A model generated the notes under the pieces. The model saw only the letters and a list, made by a program, of their open reading frames with translations, had not been told where the DNA came from and did not search any database. Positions 26,181-35,383 of a DNA stretch of 64,000 nucleotides are shown one piece after another. Within the stretch, counting starts at the first letter, position 1; every line of letters starts with the position of its first letter. The DNA is taken from NCBI GenBank assembly GCA_004298155.1, contig SCRD01000007.1, positions 186,001-250,000 of the forward strand. Reading direction: 5' to 3'. The position numbers were made by a program, and so were the translations under genes. Source of the DNA: Acidobacteriota bacterium (lineage in GTDB: Bacteria; Acidobacteriota; Terriglobia; UBA7540).

Positions 26181-29100
26181 TTACCCTGACTCGTGAGCTG
26201 GTTCCGGGACAGCGCTCCGAAGGGGGTTTTCTGTCGTAGAGACCTCGGGGGACCTCTGCCATGAGTTTACTGGCCCGGGTTCTTCAGGCGCGGCAAAGGG
26301 GACTTTTTCATGCAGGAGTAGCTCTGTCGCCATGACCCGGGGTTCATGATGAAACCACTTCTGCAAGGAAGATTGTGAAATCAGGTTACAAACCGCAAGC
26401 AGGCTCATCCCCTGGTGATGGGCCATCCAGCATCGGATCAGCTCATAGTCCTTTGCTCCCGGGGCATGCCTCTTCGAGTAATCAGCGGATTCATAGAAAC
26501 CGAAACGGCCGAACCATCCGCTTTCCCACATCAGTTTGAGGTTGCGAGTGGCGGACGTGGGGTCAACCTGCAGCGCCAGGAAGCTCGCGTAAGGAGCGAT
26601 AACAATGTCTCCTAAGGCATTCGAGTCTACTGCCAGGCCGGGCAAACCAAATGCGGCGTATTGGTAGATGCCTTTATGGTCCCGGGCACTGAAGGCGGCC
26701 TCTGAAATACCCCAGGGGACTTTTCTCCTCCGCGCATATTTCTGCTGGCAGACCACCGCTGAGTGCATGCCTTCGTCCAGCATTGTGCCTGAATAGGAGC
26801 GCATCCAGAGTAAGGGCATCAGGTACTCGAACATTGTCCCGCTCCAGGAGACCAACGTCGCCTTGCCCTGTTCAAGAGCTTGAGCTCTCCCCAGGTGAAA
26901 CCATGCTTCCTGTCTGATGTCGCCCTTCGCGATCGCAATAAAGGTGGCGATTCTGGCTTCGGAGCCGAGCAGGTCGTAAAAAGATTTTGCGCGCCGATCG
27001 GCGTCAACATCATACCCAATGCGGAGAAGTTTCTTTTTCTGATCATAGAGAAAACGAAAATCCATCTCTTTCAGAAGTTCGTCGGCTTCCACTGCGAGAT
27101 GTCGGAGCCTGGTGGTAAGTTCCGCCGCGAATTGGAGGCTGACGCGGAGACCTGTGCGCAGAGACTTCATGGCGTTTGTCGCACCACCGTCTTGAGCCTG
27201 AAGTGGTAGATGGTCCAATTGTTTTTCGAGCATTTGGACCATCGCGGGCAGTGAATCCAGCGAGGCATCTTGCCCCGGCCCGCTTAACTGAAGGTGTCTG
27301 TACCCCGGCAAAAGCCAAGGCGTCAGAGTTTGCACACTGCTCCGCATGTTTACAATCCGCGCAAGAGTTTCAGCCAGCCACCAACGTAAATCGTCAGCCG
27401 GAGGCCGGTTGTTACTCTCCGCCTCCGCTTTGATGCGGGAAAGGACAGCCAGGGCTTCCTGGACTTGATTTTGAAGGTCGTGCAGGGCCTCGATCCAGTC
27501 CGCAGCGTTTTCTCCGATGCGGCCGGCCCTTAAGCCTAACTCGTGAATGTGCAACATAACTTCCGGCGTAAAAACTTTCTGATTCACCAGTTGCTGGACA
27601 ATTAAGATATGGTCGCGGATGCCCTGCCATGTTTCTCTGGATTGAAGCGGCGCCTGGATCAGTCCAAGGCAAGCCTGCTTCAACGTCCAAAGGCAGGCCG
27701 CAAGGTTTCCACTGTCCACCGTGGAAACAAATTTAGGAGGAAGCGGCTCGAGGGTTTCCACGTCGTACCAATTCAGGAAATGGCCATTAAAACGTGGAAG
27801 CCGCTCTGCAGAACTTAATGTCTCTTCAGTCTGTTGGACAAACTCGGCAAGAGTGAGGTAGCCAAGGTGATGGGCGGCTAGGCGCGCGTTCAATAGCATT
27901 CCAAGGTTTGTGGGCGACATGATGGCCACCACCGCGGGGGGTTCTTCCTGAACGCGGTCAGGGATGAGGAAATGAACTCCAGCGTTGCTGAACTCGCGGA
28001 AGTATCTCCAGGTGGCAAGAGAAGCAAGCCTCAGGAAAGCGACATCCTGCTCCTCCAAGGATTTCTTGCGGCGGCGAGGCGGCTGGTTAATCCATTTCGT
28101 AAACACTCCAACCAGCAACCAAAGACCCAATATGGGTGCGGCCGCCGGTAATGCAGAGGGCCGGAGGATTGCCAGGGAGATGCCTGCCACCAGGGCGAAC
28201 CCTGGGGTCAAGGCAAGGTAAGTGTCCACTGCTGTTTTTTTCCTGGCACCCACTTCTGCTTCGGCAGCCGTTTCCCATTCCAGGAGATTTCTATGAGTAA
28301 TGACGAGGCGTGTGAGGGTCCTGGCGATGGCGTCGAGCATAACAAACGCCTTATGGGGCAGGAACACCAGCATGACAAATACCTGCAAATGCCCCGTGAC
28401 AAAGACGTTGGCGCGCTCTTTCAAGAAGCCCTTCAAGTTGTCGTTGCCCCTCACCTGGGCCAGCGAGATGAGTGCCTCAACATATGTTGGAGCCAGCAGG
28501 AGCGCAAGGGTAATAGCCGTCCAGTAAAAAGCACCGCCGGGGAAGACAAACCAGCCGGCAAGTAACAGCAGGAACAAGTTCAGCTCAATCAGGCTGCGCC
28601 TGAGATTATCGAAGATTTTCCAGCGGGACAGCAGTGTGATGGGATTCGGAACCCGTCTGCCAAAGTAGTCCGGCACGCTGGGCAAAATCCATCGCAGGAT
28701 CTGCCAGTCGCCTCGCGCCCAGCGGTGCATCCGGCGGCAATAGGCGCTGAAGTGCGATGGATAGTCGTCGATGACCTCGATGTCGGAAGCAAGTCCGGCT
28801 CTTCCGTAGACGCCCTCGATCAGGTCATGGCTCAGCAATGCGTTAGAAGGAAATCGATTTCCAAGCACCCGCTGGAAAGTCTCGACTTCATAAATTCCTT
28901 TACCTGTAAAACTGCCTTCGCCGAACAGGTCCTGATAAACGTCAGAGACAGCCTGCGTGTAGATATCAAACCCGGTCTCGCCGGAATAGATACTTGCCAG
29001 GCGTGATTTGCGTGCGGATTCAATGCTGATCCCAACTCTGGGTTGCAGGATGCCGTACCCTTCAACAACTGTGTTTGTTTTCCTGTCAATTACGGCACGA

Positions 29101-30857
29101 TTCAGCGGGTGAGCCATCGTTCCGATAAGCTTATAAGCAGTATCCCGGGGCAGGCGAGTGTCCGAATCGAGCGTAATCACGTACCGAATCCCGCGCAAAA
29201 TGGAGAGATCGCCAACTTTTACCGGGAAGTTATCCTCTTCACCAAGGAGTAGCTTGTTCAGATCGAGTAACTTACCCCTTTTTCTCTCCCACCCCATCCA
29301 TCTGTTTTCTTGCGGGTTGTAGACACGACGACGGTGGAAGTGGAAGAAGCCGCCCTGACGGTCACCGGCGTACTTCCCGTTTAGCTGCTTAACAAGAGAA
29401 CTGCACAACTCTACCAGGTCATCGTGGTCGTCGACGGGTTTCGATGTGTCGGGTGAATCGGTCAGCAGAGCGAAGTGCAGATTGGGGTCGCGGTTACCCA
29501 GGTAGCGGACCTCGAGAGATTCGACAATATGCCGAACCTCCGTTTCGTTGAGCAGCAAAGAGGGAACCACAACAAGGGCCGAGAACTCGGCCGGAATACC
29601 ACCGGAGAAGTCCAGCCTCGGAAGCCGGCGTGGCGGCACAAGCCGGACGGTCAAGTGATTCATCAGACCAACCGCGGCCTGGCTTGCAGGAATCAGTAAG
29701 AGCAAACCTGGAATGAGAGGGATCACCGTACCCAGATGCCCAAGCAGAAGGAAGACCGCAACCAGTGTTGTGAGCTCAACCCCCGCAACGTAAAAAACTT
29801 CCGGCCATTCCAGGATGATGTCCTTTATTTTCCTCAGCAGCGAAGGACGATAGCCGATGATCCTCTTCATCTTCAGTGCGCCCTGTTCCGCCAGGTAATA
29901 TCCGACATCGCTTCGGCGGCCTATGGCACGCTGATTCACTCCCCATTTTCGATCCCTGGCTTTCCGCGCGCAAAGAATGGCTCCCTTGGCAACATCGGTT
30001 TCACTTAACTTCGTGTACCGAACCAGATCGGACACTGCGTTGCGATAAAGATCGCGGCTTTCAAAGTCCATCCAGGGATATGCGCCGGAGGGATCTGACC
30101 GAAGAATATGGTCGACCACACAATTTGCTTCGAAAAACTCCTTCCACTCCATCTGGGAAATTTCATGAAGGCTGGTTATTATTGTCGAGGGAAGGGCATG
30201 GTGAATTTCCGGAGCAGTGCTTCCCGATTCCGAACCGGCTATAAATGCTCCAATCGCAATGGAAAGCTGTTCCAGCAATACGAACTCGAGCAGAGGCTTC
30301 AGTGCCCAGAGTTCCCGGATATTCAGAGCTGTCACCTGTTGGACTCCGGCGACGTACTCCCCAAGAGTTTCATCTTCGAACTTGAACTCCGCCGCGTGCA
30401 GGAAGCGATTTGCGACCTGGTAGGCGCGCGGGACAATTTCCCTTTCATTCGGTGCGGGTTGCAGGCTGGGCAAATCACGCATCGATTTGAGCGCATCCCG
30501 AACTTCTTTTGAAACGCCGCGCAGAAAGCGCGCGTTGTCATGAATCCAGCGCTGTTGCTCAGTGACAGGTTGTTCTTCCGGAGGTGCTTCCTTCAGGGAC
30601 AGTACAGTTCGCTCAATAGCCCTCTGGGCCTTCTTCCACCTTAGCTTGAGGACCTTGGGACGCTTCAAAATGCCGGCGGTAACCCACTTTCGAGCTTCGC
30701 GAGTGCCGAGCGCCCGCAACCATTCATTCCTAAGTTCATCCGGCATTTCTTTGACCAGCTCCCCTTTGTTCAAGGGAATCTCGATATCGCTGTGGCCGTT
30801 GCCTGCCGCCGGAGCATTCCGGCAGTTATGAGAGTGCTCATCGAAAATTCGGGCCAT
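26181..30857 (-). CDS. Cyclic beta-1,2-glucan synthase-like protein lacking the C-terminal phosphorylase region
   Basis: This large inner-membrane protein (1558 residues) resembles NdvB/ChvB/Cgs. The N-terminal 350 residues are soluble, then membrane segments (about 360-410) lead into a GT84-type glycosyltransferase with 'ITLDSDTRLPRDTAY' (about residue 562) and 'HRWARGDWQILRW' (about 716). More membrane segments follow (about 760-930). The glycoamylase-like domain that carries out cyclisation in this family lies near 1290-1510 ('SFYDLLGSEARIATFIAIA', 'SWSGTMFEYLMPLLWM', 'CWMAHHQGMSLLAV'). It stops 48 residues after that domain. Known Cgs proteins are about 2800 residues and continue with a GH94-type domain that controls chain length; this part is absent and no frame remnant follows. 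It is co-transcribed with the ABC exporter upstream (20-base gap). Confidence 0.9.
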   Translation of the reverse strand: MARIFDEHSHNCRNAPAAGNGHSDIEIPLNKGELVKEMPDELRNEWLRALGTREARKWVTAGILKRPKVLKLRWKKAQRAIERTVLSLKEAPPEEQPVTEQQRWIHDNARFLRGVSKEVRDALKSMRDLPSLQPAPNEREIVPRAYQVANRFLHAAEFKFEDETLGEYVAGVQQVTALNIRELWALKPLLEFVLLEQLSIAIGAFIAGSESGSTAPEIHHALPSTIITSLHEISQMEWKEFFEANCVVDHILRSDPSGAYPWMDFESRDLYRNAVSDLVRYTKLSETDVAKGAILCARKARDRKWGVNQRAIGRRSDVGYYLAEQGALKMKRIIGYRPSLLRKIKDIILEWPEVFYVAGVELTTLVAVFLLLGHLGTVIPLIPGLLLLIPASQAAVGLMNHLTVRLVPPRRLPRLDFSGGIPAEFSALVVVPSLLLNETEVRHIVESLEVRYLGNRDPNLHFALLTDSPDTSKPVDDHDDLVELCSSLVKQLNGKYAGDRQGGFFHFHRRRVYNPQENRWMGWERKRGKLLDLNKLLLGEEDNFPVKVGDLSILRGIRYVITLDSDTRLPRDTAYKLIGTMAHPLNRAVIDRKTNTVVEGYGILQPRVGISIESARKSRLASIYSGETGFDIYTQAVSDVYQDLFGEGSFTGKGIYEVETFQRVLGNRFPSNALLSHDLIEGVYGRAGLASDIEVIDDYPSHFSAYCRRMHRWARGDWQILRWILPSVPDYFGRRVPNPITLLSRWKIFDNLRRSLIELNLFLLLLAGWFVFPGGAFYWTAITLALLLAPTYVEALISLAQVRGNDNLKGFLKERANVFVTGHLQVFVMLVFLPHKAFVMLDAIARTLTRLVITHRNLLEWETAAEAEVGARKKTAVDTYLALTPGFALVAGISLAILRPSALPAAAPILGLWLLVGVFTKWINQPPRRRKKSLEEQDVAFLRLASLATWRYFREFSNAGVHFLIPDRVQEEPPAVVAIMSPTNLGMLLNARLAAHHLGYLTLAEFVQQTEETLSSAERLPRFNGHFLNWYDVETLEPLPPKFVSTVDSGNLAACLWTLKQACLGLIQAPLQSRETWQGIRDHILIVQQLVNQKVFTPEVMLHIHELGLRAGRIGENAADWIEALHDLQNQVQEALAVLSRIKAEAESNNRPPADDLRWWLAETLARIVNMRSSVQTLTPWLLPGYRHLQLSGPGQDASLDSLPAMVQMLEKQLDHLPLQAQDGGATNAMKSLRTGLRVSLQFAAELTTRLRHLAVEADELLKEMDFRFLYDQKKKLLRIGYDVDADRRAKSFYDLLGSEARIATFIAIAKGDIRQEAWFHLGRAQALEQGKATLVSWSGTMFEYLMPLLWMRSYSGTMLDEGMHSAVVCQQKYARRRKVPWGISEAAFSARDHKGIYQYAAFGLPGLAVDSNALGDIVIAPYASFLALQVDPTSATRNLKLMWESGWFGRFGFYESADYSKRHAPGAKDYELIRCWMAHHQGMSLLAVCNLISQSSLQKWFHHEPRVMATELLLHEKVPFAAPEEPGPVNSWQRSPEVSTTENPLRSAVPEPAHESG

Positions 30858-30877
30858 AATAAGGCTTTTCTGCTTTC

Positions 30878-32788
30878 TTACCGGTAACTGGAAGCCTGGA
30901 GTTCAAACATTCTTGAATAACGTTCGCCGCGCGCCATGAGCTGGCTGTGGCACCCGTCCTCGACGATCTTGCCGCCCTCCAACACGAGGATTCGATCCGC
31001 CATGCGGACGGTGGAGAAGCGGTGAGAAATCAGCAGGGCGGTCTTGCCAATCGTCAGCTCGGAAAAACGCTCGAATACTTCTCGCTCAGAGCGGGCGTCG
31101 AGCGCCGCCGTCGGCTCATCAAGAATCAGCAGTTGCGCATCCCGCAGATAAGCTCGCGCCAGTGCGATCTTTTGCCATTCGCCTCCAGAGAGGTCCACTC
31201 CGCCTTCAAAACGTCTTCCGAGCATGTGATCATACCGCCGCGGCAGTCTGTGCAGCACAGCATCGGCCAGACTCTTGCGCGCGGCAATCGAGATTCCGCT
31301 GAAGTTATCGAGGTCCTGGATTTTTCCCATCGCAATGTTTTCCCGTCCGGTCATCTCGTATCGCATGAAGTCCTGAAAAATCACCGCAATTTCGCGGTGC
31401 AGGTCTTCCAGGTTATATTCCCGAAGATCAACCCCATCCAGCAGAATGCGTCCGGCGTCAGGGTCGTAGAGCCGGGTGATCAGCTTGACTAGGGTTGTTT
31501 TCCCCTGTCCGTTTTCGCCTACCAGCGCTACCCGTTGGCCGGGCTCAATTTTGAGATCGAGGTTATCGAGAATCGGGCGCGTGGTTCCGGGGTAGACAAA
31601 AGTCACCCGGTCGAATTCAAAACCCCGGCGGATGGGCCGCGGAGCCAGGATTGCATCGCGTCTGGATTTCACTTTGGGCTCAATGCGGAACAGGTTCAGG
31701 AAGTCGGTGAGGAAGAGCGCCTGGTCGGCGATGCTCGTAAAGCTGGAGAATATCTGCTGGATGTTGCTGCTGGCGCCGGCGATGGCGGCTGCCAGGTAGA
31801 TCAGTGATTTTAGTGAAAGATCTCCTTGAACCGTCCTGTAGATCACAAAGGCGTAGGCGCCGTAGTAGGCTGTCGCACTGAGCAGCGAGAACAGTGAACT
31901 GGCCAGGAGCCTGCGCTTAGAGAGCGACACATTTTGTGTATAAATCTCATCAGAAATTCGCGCGTACTTGCCTGTCAGGTATTGGCTGAGACCGAACAGC
32001 TTAAGCTCCTTTGCGCTTTCCTTACTTGCTCCAAGCACGCGCAGATAGTCGAGTTGACGGCGCGCAGGGGTCTGCCGAAATCTCAGCGAGTATCCGAGAA
32101 ACGCAAAGTGGCTCTCGCCGACGAACGCCGGAAGAACTCCGATGATCAGGAGCAGGAGAATCCACGGAGAGAAAACGCAGATGCTAACCGAAAAAGTAAC
32201 GGCTGTGACGAATTGCTGAAGGGCCCGCCCTACGGCAGGTATCATGCTGACCCGGTCGGTTGCCTGGACCCTTGCCCGCTCCAGTTTGTCGTAGAATGCC
32301 GGGTCTTCGTAGGTCTCCAGGTCCAGACTTGAGGCGTGGTCCATCACTTTGATGCTGACATGCCGAATAAACTTGTCGGCAAGGACGCTCTCGCAATAAT
32401 CGATCGTACGGGAGAGCACGCTTCCACCAAGCGCCAGCCCGAACTCCGCCGCCACCAGCCACCAGAAAACCGGCGCCAGAGGTTGATGGCCATTCGCAAC
32501 GGCAGCAACTTCGCCGATAATGATAGCCGATACCGCTGCGATGCCAATTGGAATGAGTGCAGAGAGTACCTGCAACACCAGGCCGGCGGTCACTACCCGC
32601 GGCCCGGCTTCCCAGACAATGCGGAGTCCGGGTGGAACGTTTTTCAACGCCCGCAGGCGATCCTTCCAGGCATTCCCAAAAGTCTGTTTTGAAGAGCTTT
32701 CCTGCATTTGGATCTTGCGCCTGGCCTCAATCGGCCAAAAGCGATCAGGATAATTGAGCAATTCTCCTTGTGCCGGTATCCGCCACAT
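30878..32788 (-). CDS. ABC exporter, fused membrane and ATPase domains (possible glucan exporter)
   Basis: This 636-residue half-transporter has six membrane segments between about residues 65 and 345. The C-terminal ATPase has Walker A 'GENGQGKTT', Q-loop 'IFQDFMRY', signature 'LSGGEWQKIALARA', Walker B 'LLILDEPTAALD' and 'LLISHRFSTVRMADRI'. It lies directly upstream of the glucan-synthase-like gene in one transcript. NdvA/ChvA exporters hold the same genomic position in alphaproteobacteria, so export of a beta-1,2-glucan is plausible, but the sequence is a general B-type exporter and this remains inference. The start is uncertain: the ATG at 32788 has no clear ribosome binding site, and the ATG at 32707 (MQESSSKQ) is an alternative. 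Confidence 0.9.
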   Translation of the reverse strand: MWRIPAQGELLNYPDRFWPIEARRKIQMQESSSKQTFGNAWKDRLRALKNVPPGLRIVWEAGPRVVTAGLVLQVLSALIPIGIAAVSAIIIGEVAAVANGHQPLAPVFWWLVAAEFGLALGGSVLSRTIDYCESVLADKFIRHVSIKVMDHASSLDLETYEDPAFYDKLERARVQATDRVSMIPAVGRALQQFVTAVTFSVSICVFSPWILLLLIIGVLPAFVGESHFAFLGYSLRFRQTPARRQLDYLRVLGASKESAKELKLFGLSQYLTGKYARISDEIYTQNVSLSKRRLLASSLFSLLSATAYYGAYAFVIYRTVQGDLSLKSLIYLAAAIAGASSNIQQIFSSFTSIADQALFLTDFLNLFRIEPKVKSRRDAILAPRPIRRGFEFDRVTFVYPGTTRPILDNLDLKIEPGQRVALVGENGQGKTTLVKLITRLYDPDAGRILLDGVDLREYNLEDLHREIAVIFQDFMRYEMTGRENIAMGKIQDLDNFSGISIAARKSLADAVLHRLPRRYDHMLGRRFEGGVDLSGGEWQKIALARAYLRDAQLLILDEPTAALDARSEREVFERFSELTIGKTALLISHRFSTVRMADRILVLEGGKIVEDGCHSQLMARGERYSRMFELQASSYR

Positions 32789-33123
32789 TAATCATGGGCA
32801 ATCCAATTGCCTAATTTTCATCCTGTGGGCGTTGAGTAATCTGCCTTCTTTTCATCACCTTATGGCGGCGCGTTCGAGGCAGGAACGGAATTCGGCGCGG
32901 GAGTTCAGTAAAAACTACAGACTGCGTGAAATAAGAACCTGATTCTCGGTGTATAGGATGGTAGTTTTAAATCCCTACACGACCTTGGCGCAAAGATTGC
33001 CGCCGCAACGAGCCTTCCACTGGAAACATCCGGCAACCCGAAGATTTGGCAGCTAAGCGCCCGAACCTAATCCTGGGGATTTGCAACTTGGGCTACATGA
33101 GTTACCGGGACCTAAAGGCTTGT
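32789..33123. other. 335-base gap without a recognisable gene
   Basis: It lies between the exporter start and the 3' end of the tRNA. Short open frames here have no ribosome binding site and no familiar motif. The exporter promoter should lie in its left part, but no clear -35/-10 pair was found. Confidence 0.5.
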
Positions 33124-33217
33124 TGGCGGAGAGGGTGGGATTCGAACCCACGTGCCCGCTTTTGGCAGGCAAGACGCTTTCGAGGCGCCCCCGTTATGAC
33201 CACTTCGGTACCTCTCC
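33124..33217 (-). tRNA. tRNA-Ser (anticodon CGA)
   Basis: On the minus strand the acceptor arms GGAGAGG (33217-33211) and CCTCTCC (33134-33128) pair, followed by discriminator G and an encoded CCA (33126-33124). The anticodon stem GGCGC/GCGTC holds the loop CTCGAAA, giving anticodon CGA (reads UCG). A long variable arm (CTTGCCTGCCAAAAGCGGGCA) and the T-arm GTGGGTTCGAATCCCAC are typical of class II tRNA-Ser. It lies 65 bases downstream of tadA on the same strand. Confidence 0.97.
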
Positions 33218-33281
33218 GCAAAGACGTAGCCCTGGTAATTGCGGCTATGAGATTAAACGTGCGCGATGGTCCCGGTTGTCT

Positions 33282-33779
33282 TCAGGGTCCGGACCGGCGC
33301 TTTTTTCGGCGCTCGCGAAAGAACTTCCGAAGAATGGCCGCGCAGTCTGCCTGGAGGATTCCGTTTTTAAATGCAACGTTGTGGTTCAGTTTCTCGTTGT
33401 TCAACACTGATAAGACTGAGCCACAGGCGCCAGCTTTGGGATCCATGGCCCCCACAACCAGTCTTTGTATGCGCGACTGGACGATTGTTCCAGCGCACAT
33501 CGCACAAGGCTCGATTGTAACATACAGGGTACACCCCGGCAGGCGGTAGTTCCCGAGCTTACGTCCTGCTCGGCGCAGCGCCAGCACTTCAGCATGCGCG
33601 GAAGGATCATTCAAATGGATAGGTCGATTGTGAGCCCGGGTGATAATTTCGCCGCCGCTTACAACCACTGCTCCCACTGGGACCTCGCCCTCTCGATAGC
33701 CACGGCGCGCCTGTCGCAAAGCCTCGCGCATGTACTGGCTGTCCTGGTCTTTCACGTGGGCCGTTTTACTGGTGTGCAT
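33282..33779 (-). CDS. tadA: tRNA-specific adenosine deaminase
   Basis: This 165-residue zinc deaminase converts A34 to inosine in tRNA-Arg(ACG). Catalytic motifs are 'SAHAEVLAL' (zinc His and proton-shuttle Glu) and 'EPCAMCAGTIVQSRI' (two zinc Cys). 'GEVPVGAVVV' and 'VVGAMDPKAGACGSV' are family hallmarks that separate TadA from cytosine and guanine deaminases. The first ATG (33779) gives an N-terminus a little longer than usual; the ATG at 33731 (MREALRQA) would be slightly short, so an internal start such as GTG near residue 9 is possible. Confidence 0.94.
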   Translation of the reverse strand: MHTSKTAHVKDQDSQYMREALRQARRGYREGEVPVGAVVVSGGEIITRAHNRPIHLNDPSAHAEVLALRRAGRKLGNYRLPGCTLYVTIEPCAMCAGTIVQSRIQRLVVGAMDPKAGACGSVLSVLNNEKLNHNVAFKNGILQADCAAILRKFFRERRKKRRSGP

Positions 33780-33894
33780 CCTTGTATGCTAGCACCTTTG
33801 AGGCGTGATATGATCTGCGCTGCGGCGGGGAAGTCCAAAGGCAACAATGACCTGCGCTCGAGACGGGATTCATTCTCGGCTCGTCTCCCTCTGC

Positions 33895-33940
33895 TTGTTC
33901 AGTGGGGCAGTAACGTTTTGTTCAGTGGGGCAGTAACGTT
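33895..33940 (+). repeat. Perfect 23-bp tandem duplication
   Basis: TTGTTCAGTGGGGCAGTAACG plus TT occurs twice head to tail (33895-33917 and 33918-33940) with no mismatch. It lies 20-65 bases before the ribosome binding site of the sugar-isomerase-like gene and may touch its promoter. Confidence 0.9.
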
Positions 33941-33980
33941 GGTCTCCAATCGATTTACATTTGAAGGAGGAACTGATTCA

Positions 33981-34859
33981 ATGAGCTCTATTAATCGACG
34001 CGATTTTCTCCTGACAGGCCTTGCTGCCTCAGCCTCTTTGCTGGCTGTGGGCGGCGGTCTGGATTTATACGCTGATCCTTATGGCATTCCAGTTGGTTTG
34101 CAGCTTTACACGGTGCGGCGGCAGCTTGACAAGAATTTTGCAGGCACCCTGCGCAAGGTAGCCTCAGTTGGCTACACGGAGGTGCAATTTTCAGGTTTTC
34201 ACAACCAGCCGGTTCCGCATATCAAGCAGCTTATTGATGAGATCGGTCTGAAGACCCACGCCGGCCATTTTGGCTATGATGTCCTCACCTCGAGCCTGTC
34301 TCAAGTGATTGACGACGCGCATACGCTCGGCATGGACTATGTTGTTCTATCGTCGGTTCCGGAATCTTTCCGCCACTCGATTGATGGATACAAGCGGGCG
34401 GCTGACTTCTTCAACAAAACAGGCAATGGGTGCATGAAAGGCGGTCTCCATTTCGGGTACCACAACCATAACCGGGACTTTGAGAAATTCGGCGACGTGA
34501 TCGCGCTTGATTTGATGCTGCAGAAGACAGACCCGGCCTCCGTCTGTTTTGAAATGGATTGCTTCTGGGTCACGCGCGCCGGTTACGATCCCGTCGCTTA
34601 CATGAATAAGTATCCGGGCCGCTTTCCGGTCCTGCACATCAAGGACGAGAGAAAGCATTATCCGCCAACCGTCTCCGGCCGTACGCCATCCGAAGCCTTT
34701 GCGCCGGTGGGGAAGGGTGTGATTGACTGGAAGCGGATTTTTGAGGCGGCTCCCAGGGGCGGCGTGAAGCGTTACTATGTTGAGCAGGATGAGACCGAAC
34801 TTCCGGTCTTTGAGGCCATCAAGATCAGTTACGATTATCTCCACAATCTCGCGGTTTAA
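33981..34859 (+). CDS. Tat-exported sugar phosphate isomerase/epimerase-like protein
   Basis: This 292-residue protein has a xylose-isomerase-like TIM barrel (AP endonuclease family 2 fold). It begins 'MSSINRRDFLLTGLAASASL', a twin-arginine signal, so the mature protein is periplasmic or lipid-anchored. Barrel landmarks are 'GLQLYTVRRQL', 'GYTEVQFSGFH', 'HAGHFGYDVL', 'HFGYHNHNRDF' with metal-ligand-type His, 'CFEMDCFWVTRAG', 'VLHIKDE' and 'YYVEQDE'. The start at 33981 is fixed by GAAGGAGG at 33963-33970 and by the signal; the open frame extends further upstream but is not coding. The substrate is unknown; relatives act on sugars, inosose or ketosugars. Confidence 0.92.
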   Translation: MSSINRRDFLLTGLAASASLLAVGGGLDLYADPYGIPVGLQLYTVRRQLDKNFAGTLRKVASVGYTEVQFSGFHNQPVPHIKQLIDEIGLKTHAGHFGYDVLTSSLSQVIDDAHTLGMDYVVLSSVPESFRHSIDGYKRAADFFNKTGNGCMKGGLHFGYHNHNRDFEKFGDVIALDLMLQKTDPASVCFEMDCFWVTRAGYDPVAYMNKYPGRFPVLHIKDERKHYPPTVSGRTPSEAFAPVGKGVIDWKRIFEAAPRGGVKRYYVEQDETELPVFEAIKISYDYLHNLAV

Positions 34860-34882
34860 ACCGTCAGGCATGGAGGCGGCAA

Positions 34883-35296
34883 ATGTCGGTGAACATCAGG
34901 CGGGCTTACGATGCGCCAGGCGCTCGAGACGGCACCCGCATCCTGGTGGACGGACTCTGGCCCCGGGGGGTCACCAGGGACGAACTCAAAATCAGCGCGT
35001 GGGAGAAGGCCATTGCGCCGTCAAAAACCCTGCGAAGCTGGTACGGGCATGACCCCGTAAAGTGGCCGGAATTCCGCAAGCGATATCGCGAAGAGCTTGC
35101 GGAACCGCTGCGCAAGGAGGCCCTCGATCGATTGGTCCGCCTGGCGGGGCAGGGAACCCTCACGCTGGTTTTCGGCGCGCGTGACGCCGAACGTTCCAAC
35201 GCTGCCGTCATCGCGGAGTTGATCCTGACAAAGTCAAAAGCCGGCGAGGGAACACGTGTTGAGGCAAGCCGCAGCCCGCGCAAGGCAAAGCAATAG
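34883..35296 (+). CDS. DUF488 family protein
   Basis: This 137-residue protein shows DUF488 landmarks: 'IRRAYDAPGARDGTRILVDGLWPRG' near the N-terminus, 'WYGHDPVKWPEFRKRYREEL' in the middle and 'LTLVFGARDAERSNAAVIAELI' at the end. The biochemical role of the family is not established. GGAGG at 34872-34876 precedes the ATG. It follows the isomerase-like gene by 23 bases and is probably co-transcribed. Its TAG is embedded in a terminator hairpin. Confidence 0.9.
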   Translation: MSVNIRRAYDAPGARDGTRILVDGLWPRGVTRDELKISAWEKAIAPSKTLRSWYGHDPVKWPEFRKRYREELAEPLRKEALDRLVRLAGQGTLTLVFGARDAERSNAAVIAELILTKSKAGEGTRVEASRSPRKAKQ

Positions 35297-35325
35297 CCCT
35301 GCCCGATTGTGAGCCAGGGCTTTTG
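35295..35325 (+). terminator. Rho-independent terminator after the DUF488 gene
   Basis: AGCCCTG (35295-35301) pairs with CAGGGCT (35315-35321), followed by TTTTGTT. The first arm overlaps the TAG stop. It separates this unit from the convergent amino-acid transporter genes. Confidence 0.7.
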
Positions 35326-35383
35326 TTAACGCGCAAGGCATATGGGCCTGCGACAACGAATGATCAGCGTGCGGCCGGCGGGT

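Noticed and set aside
33465-33980. Longer start for the sugar-isomerase-like protein
   Set aside because: The upstream codons are antisense to tadA and lack a ribosome binding site; the Tat signal and GAAGGAGG fix the start at 33981.
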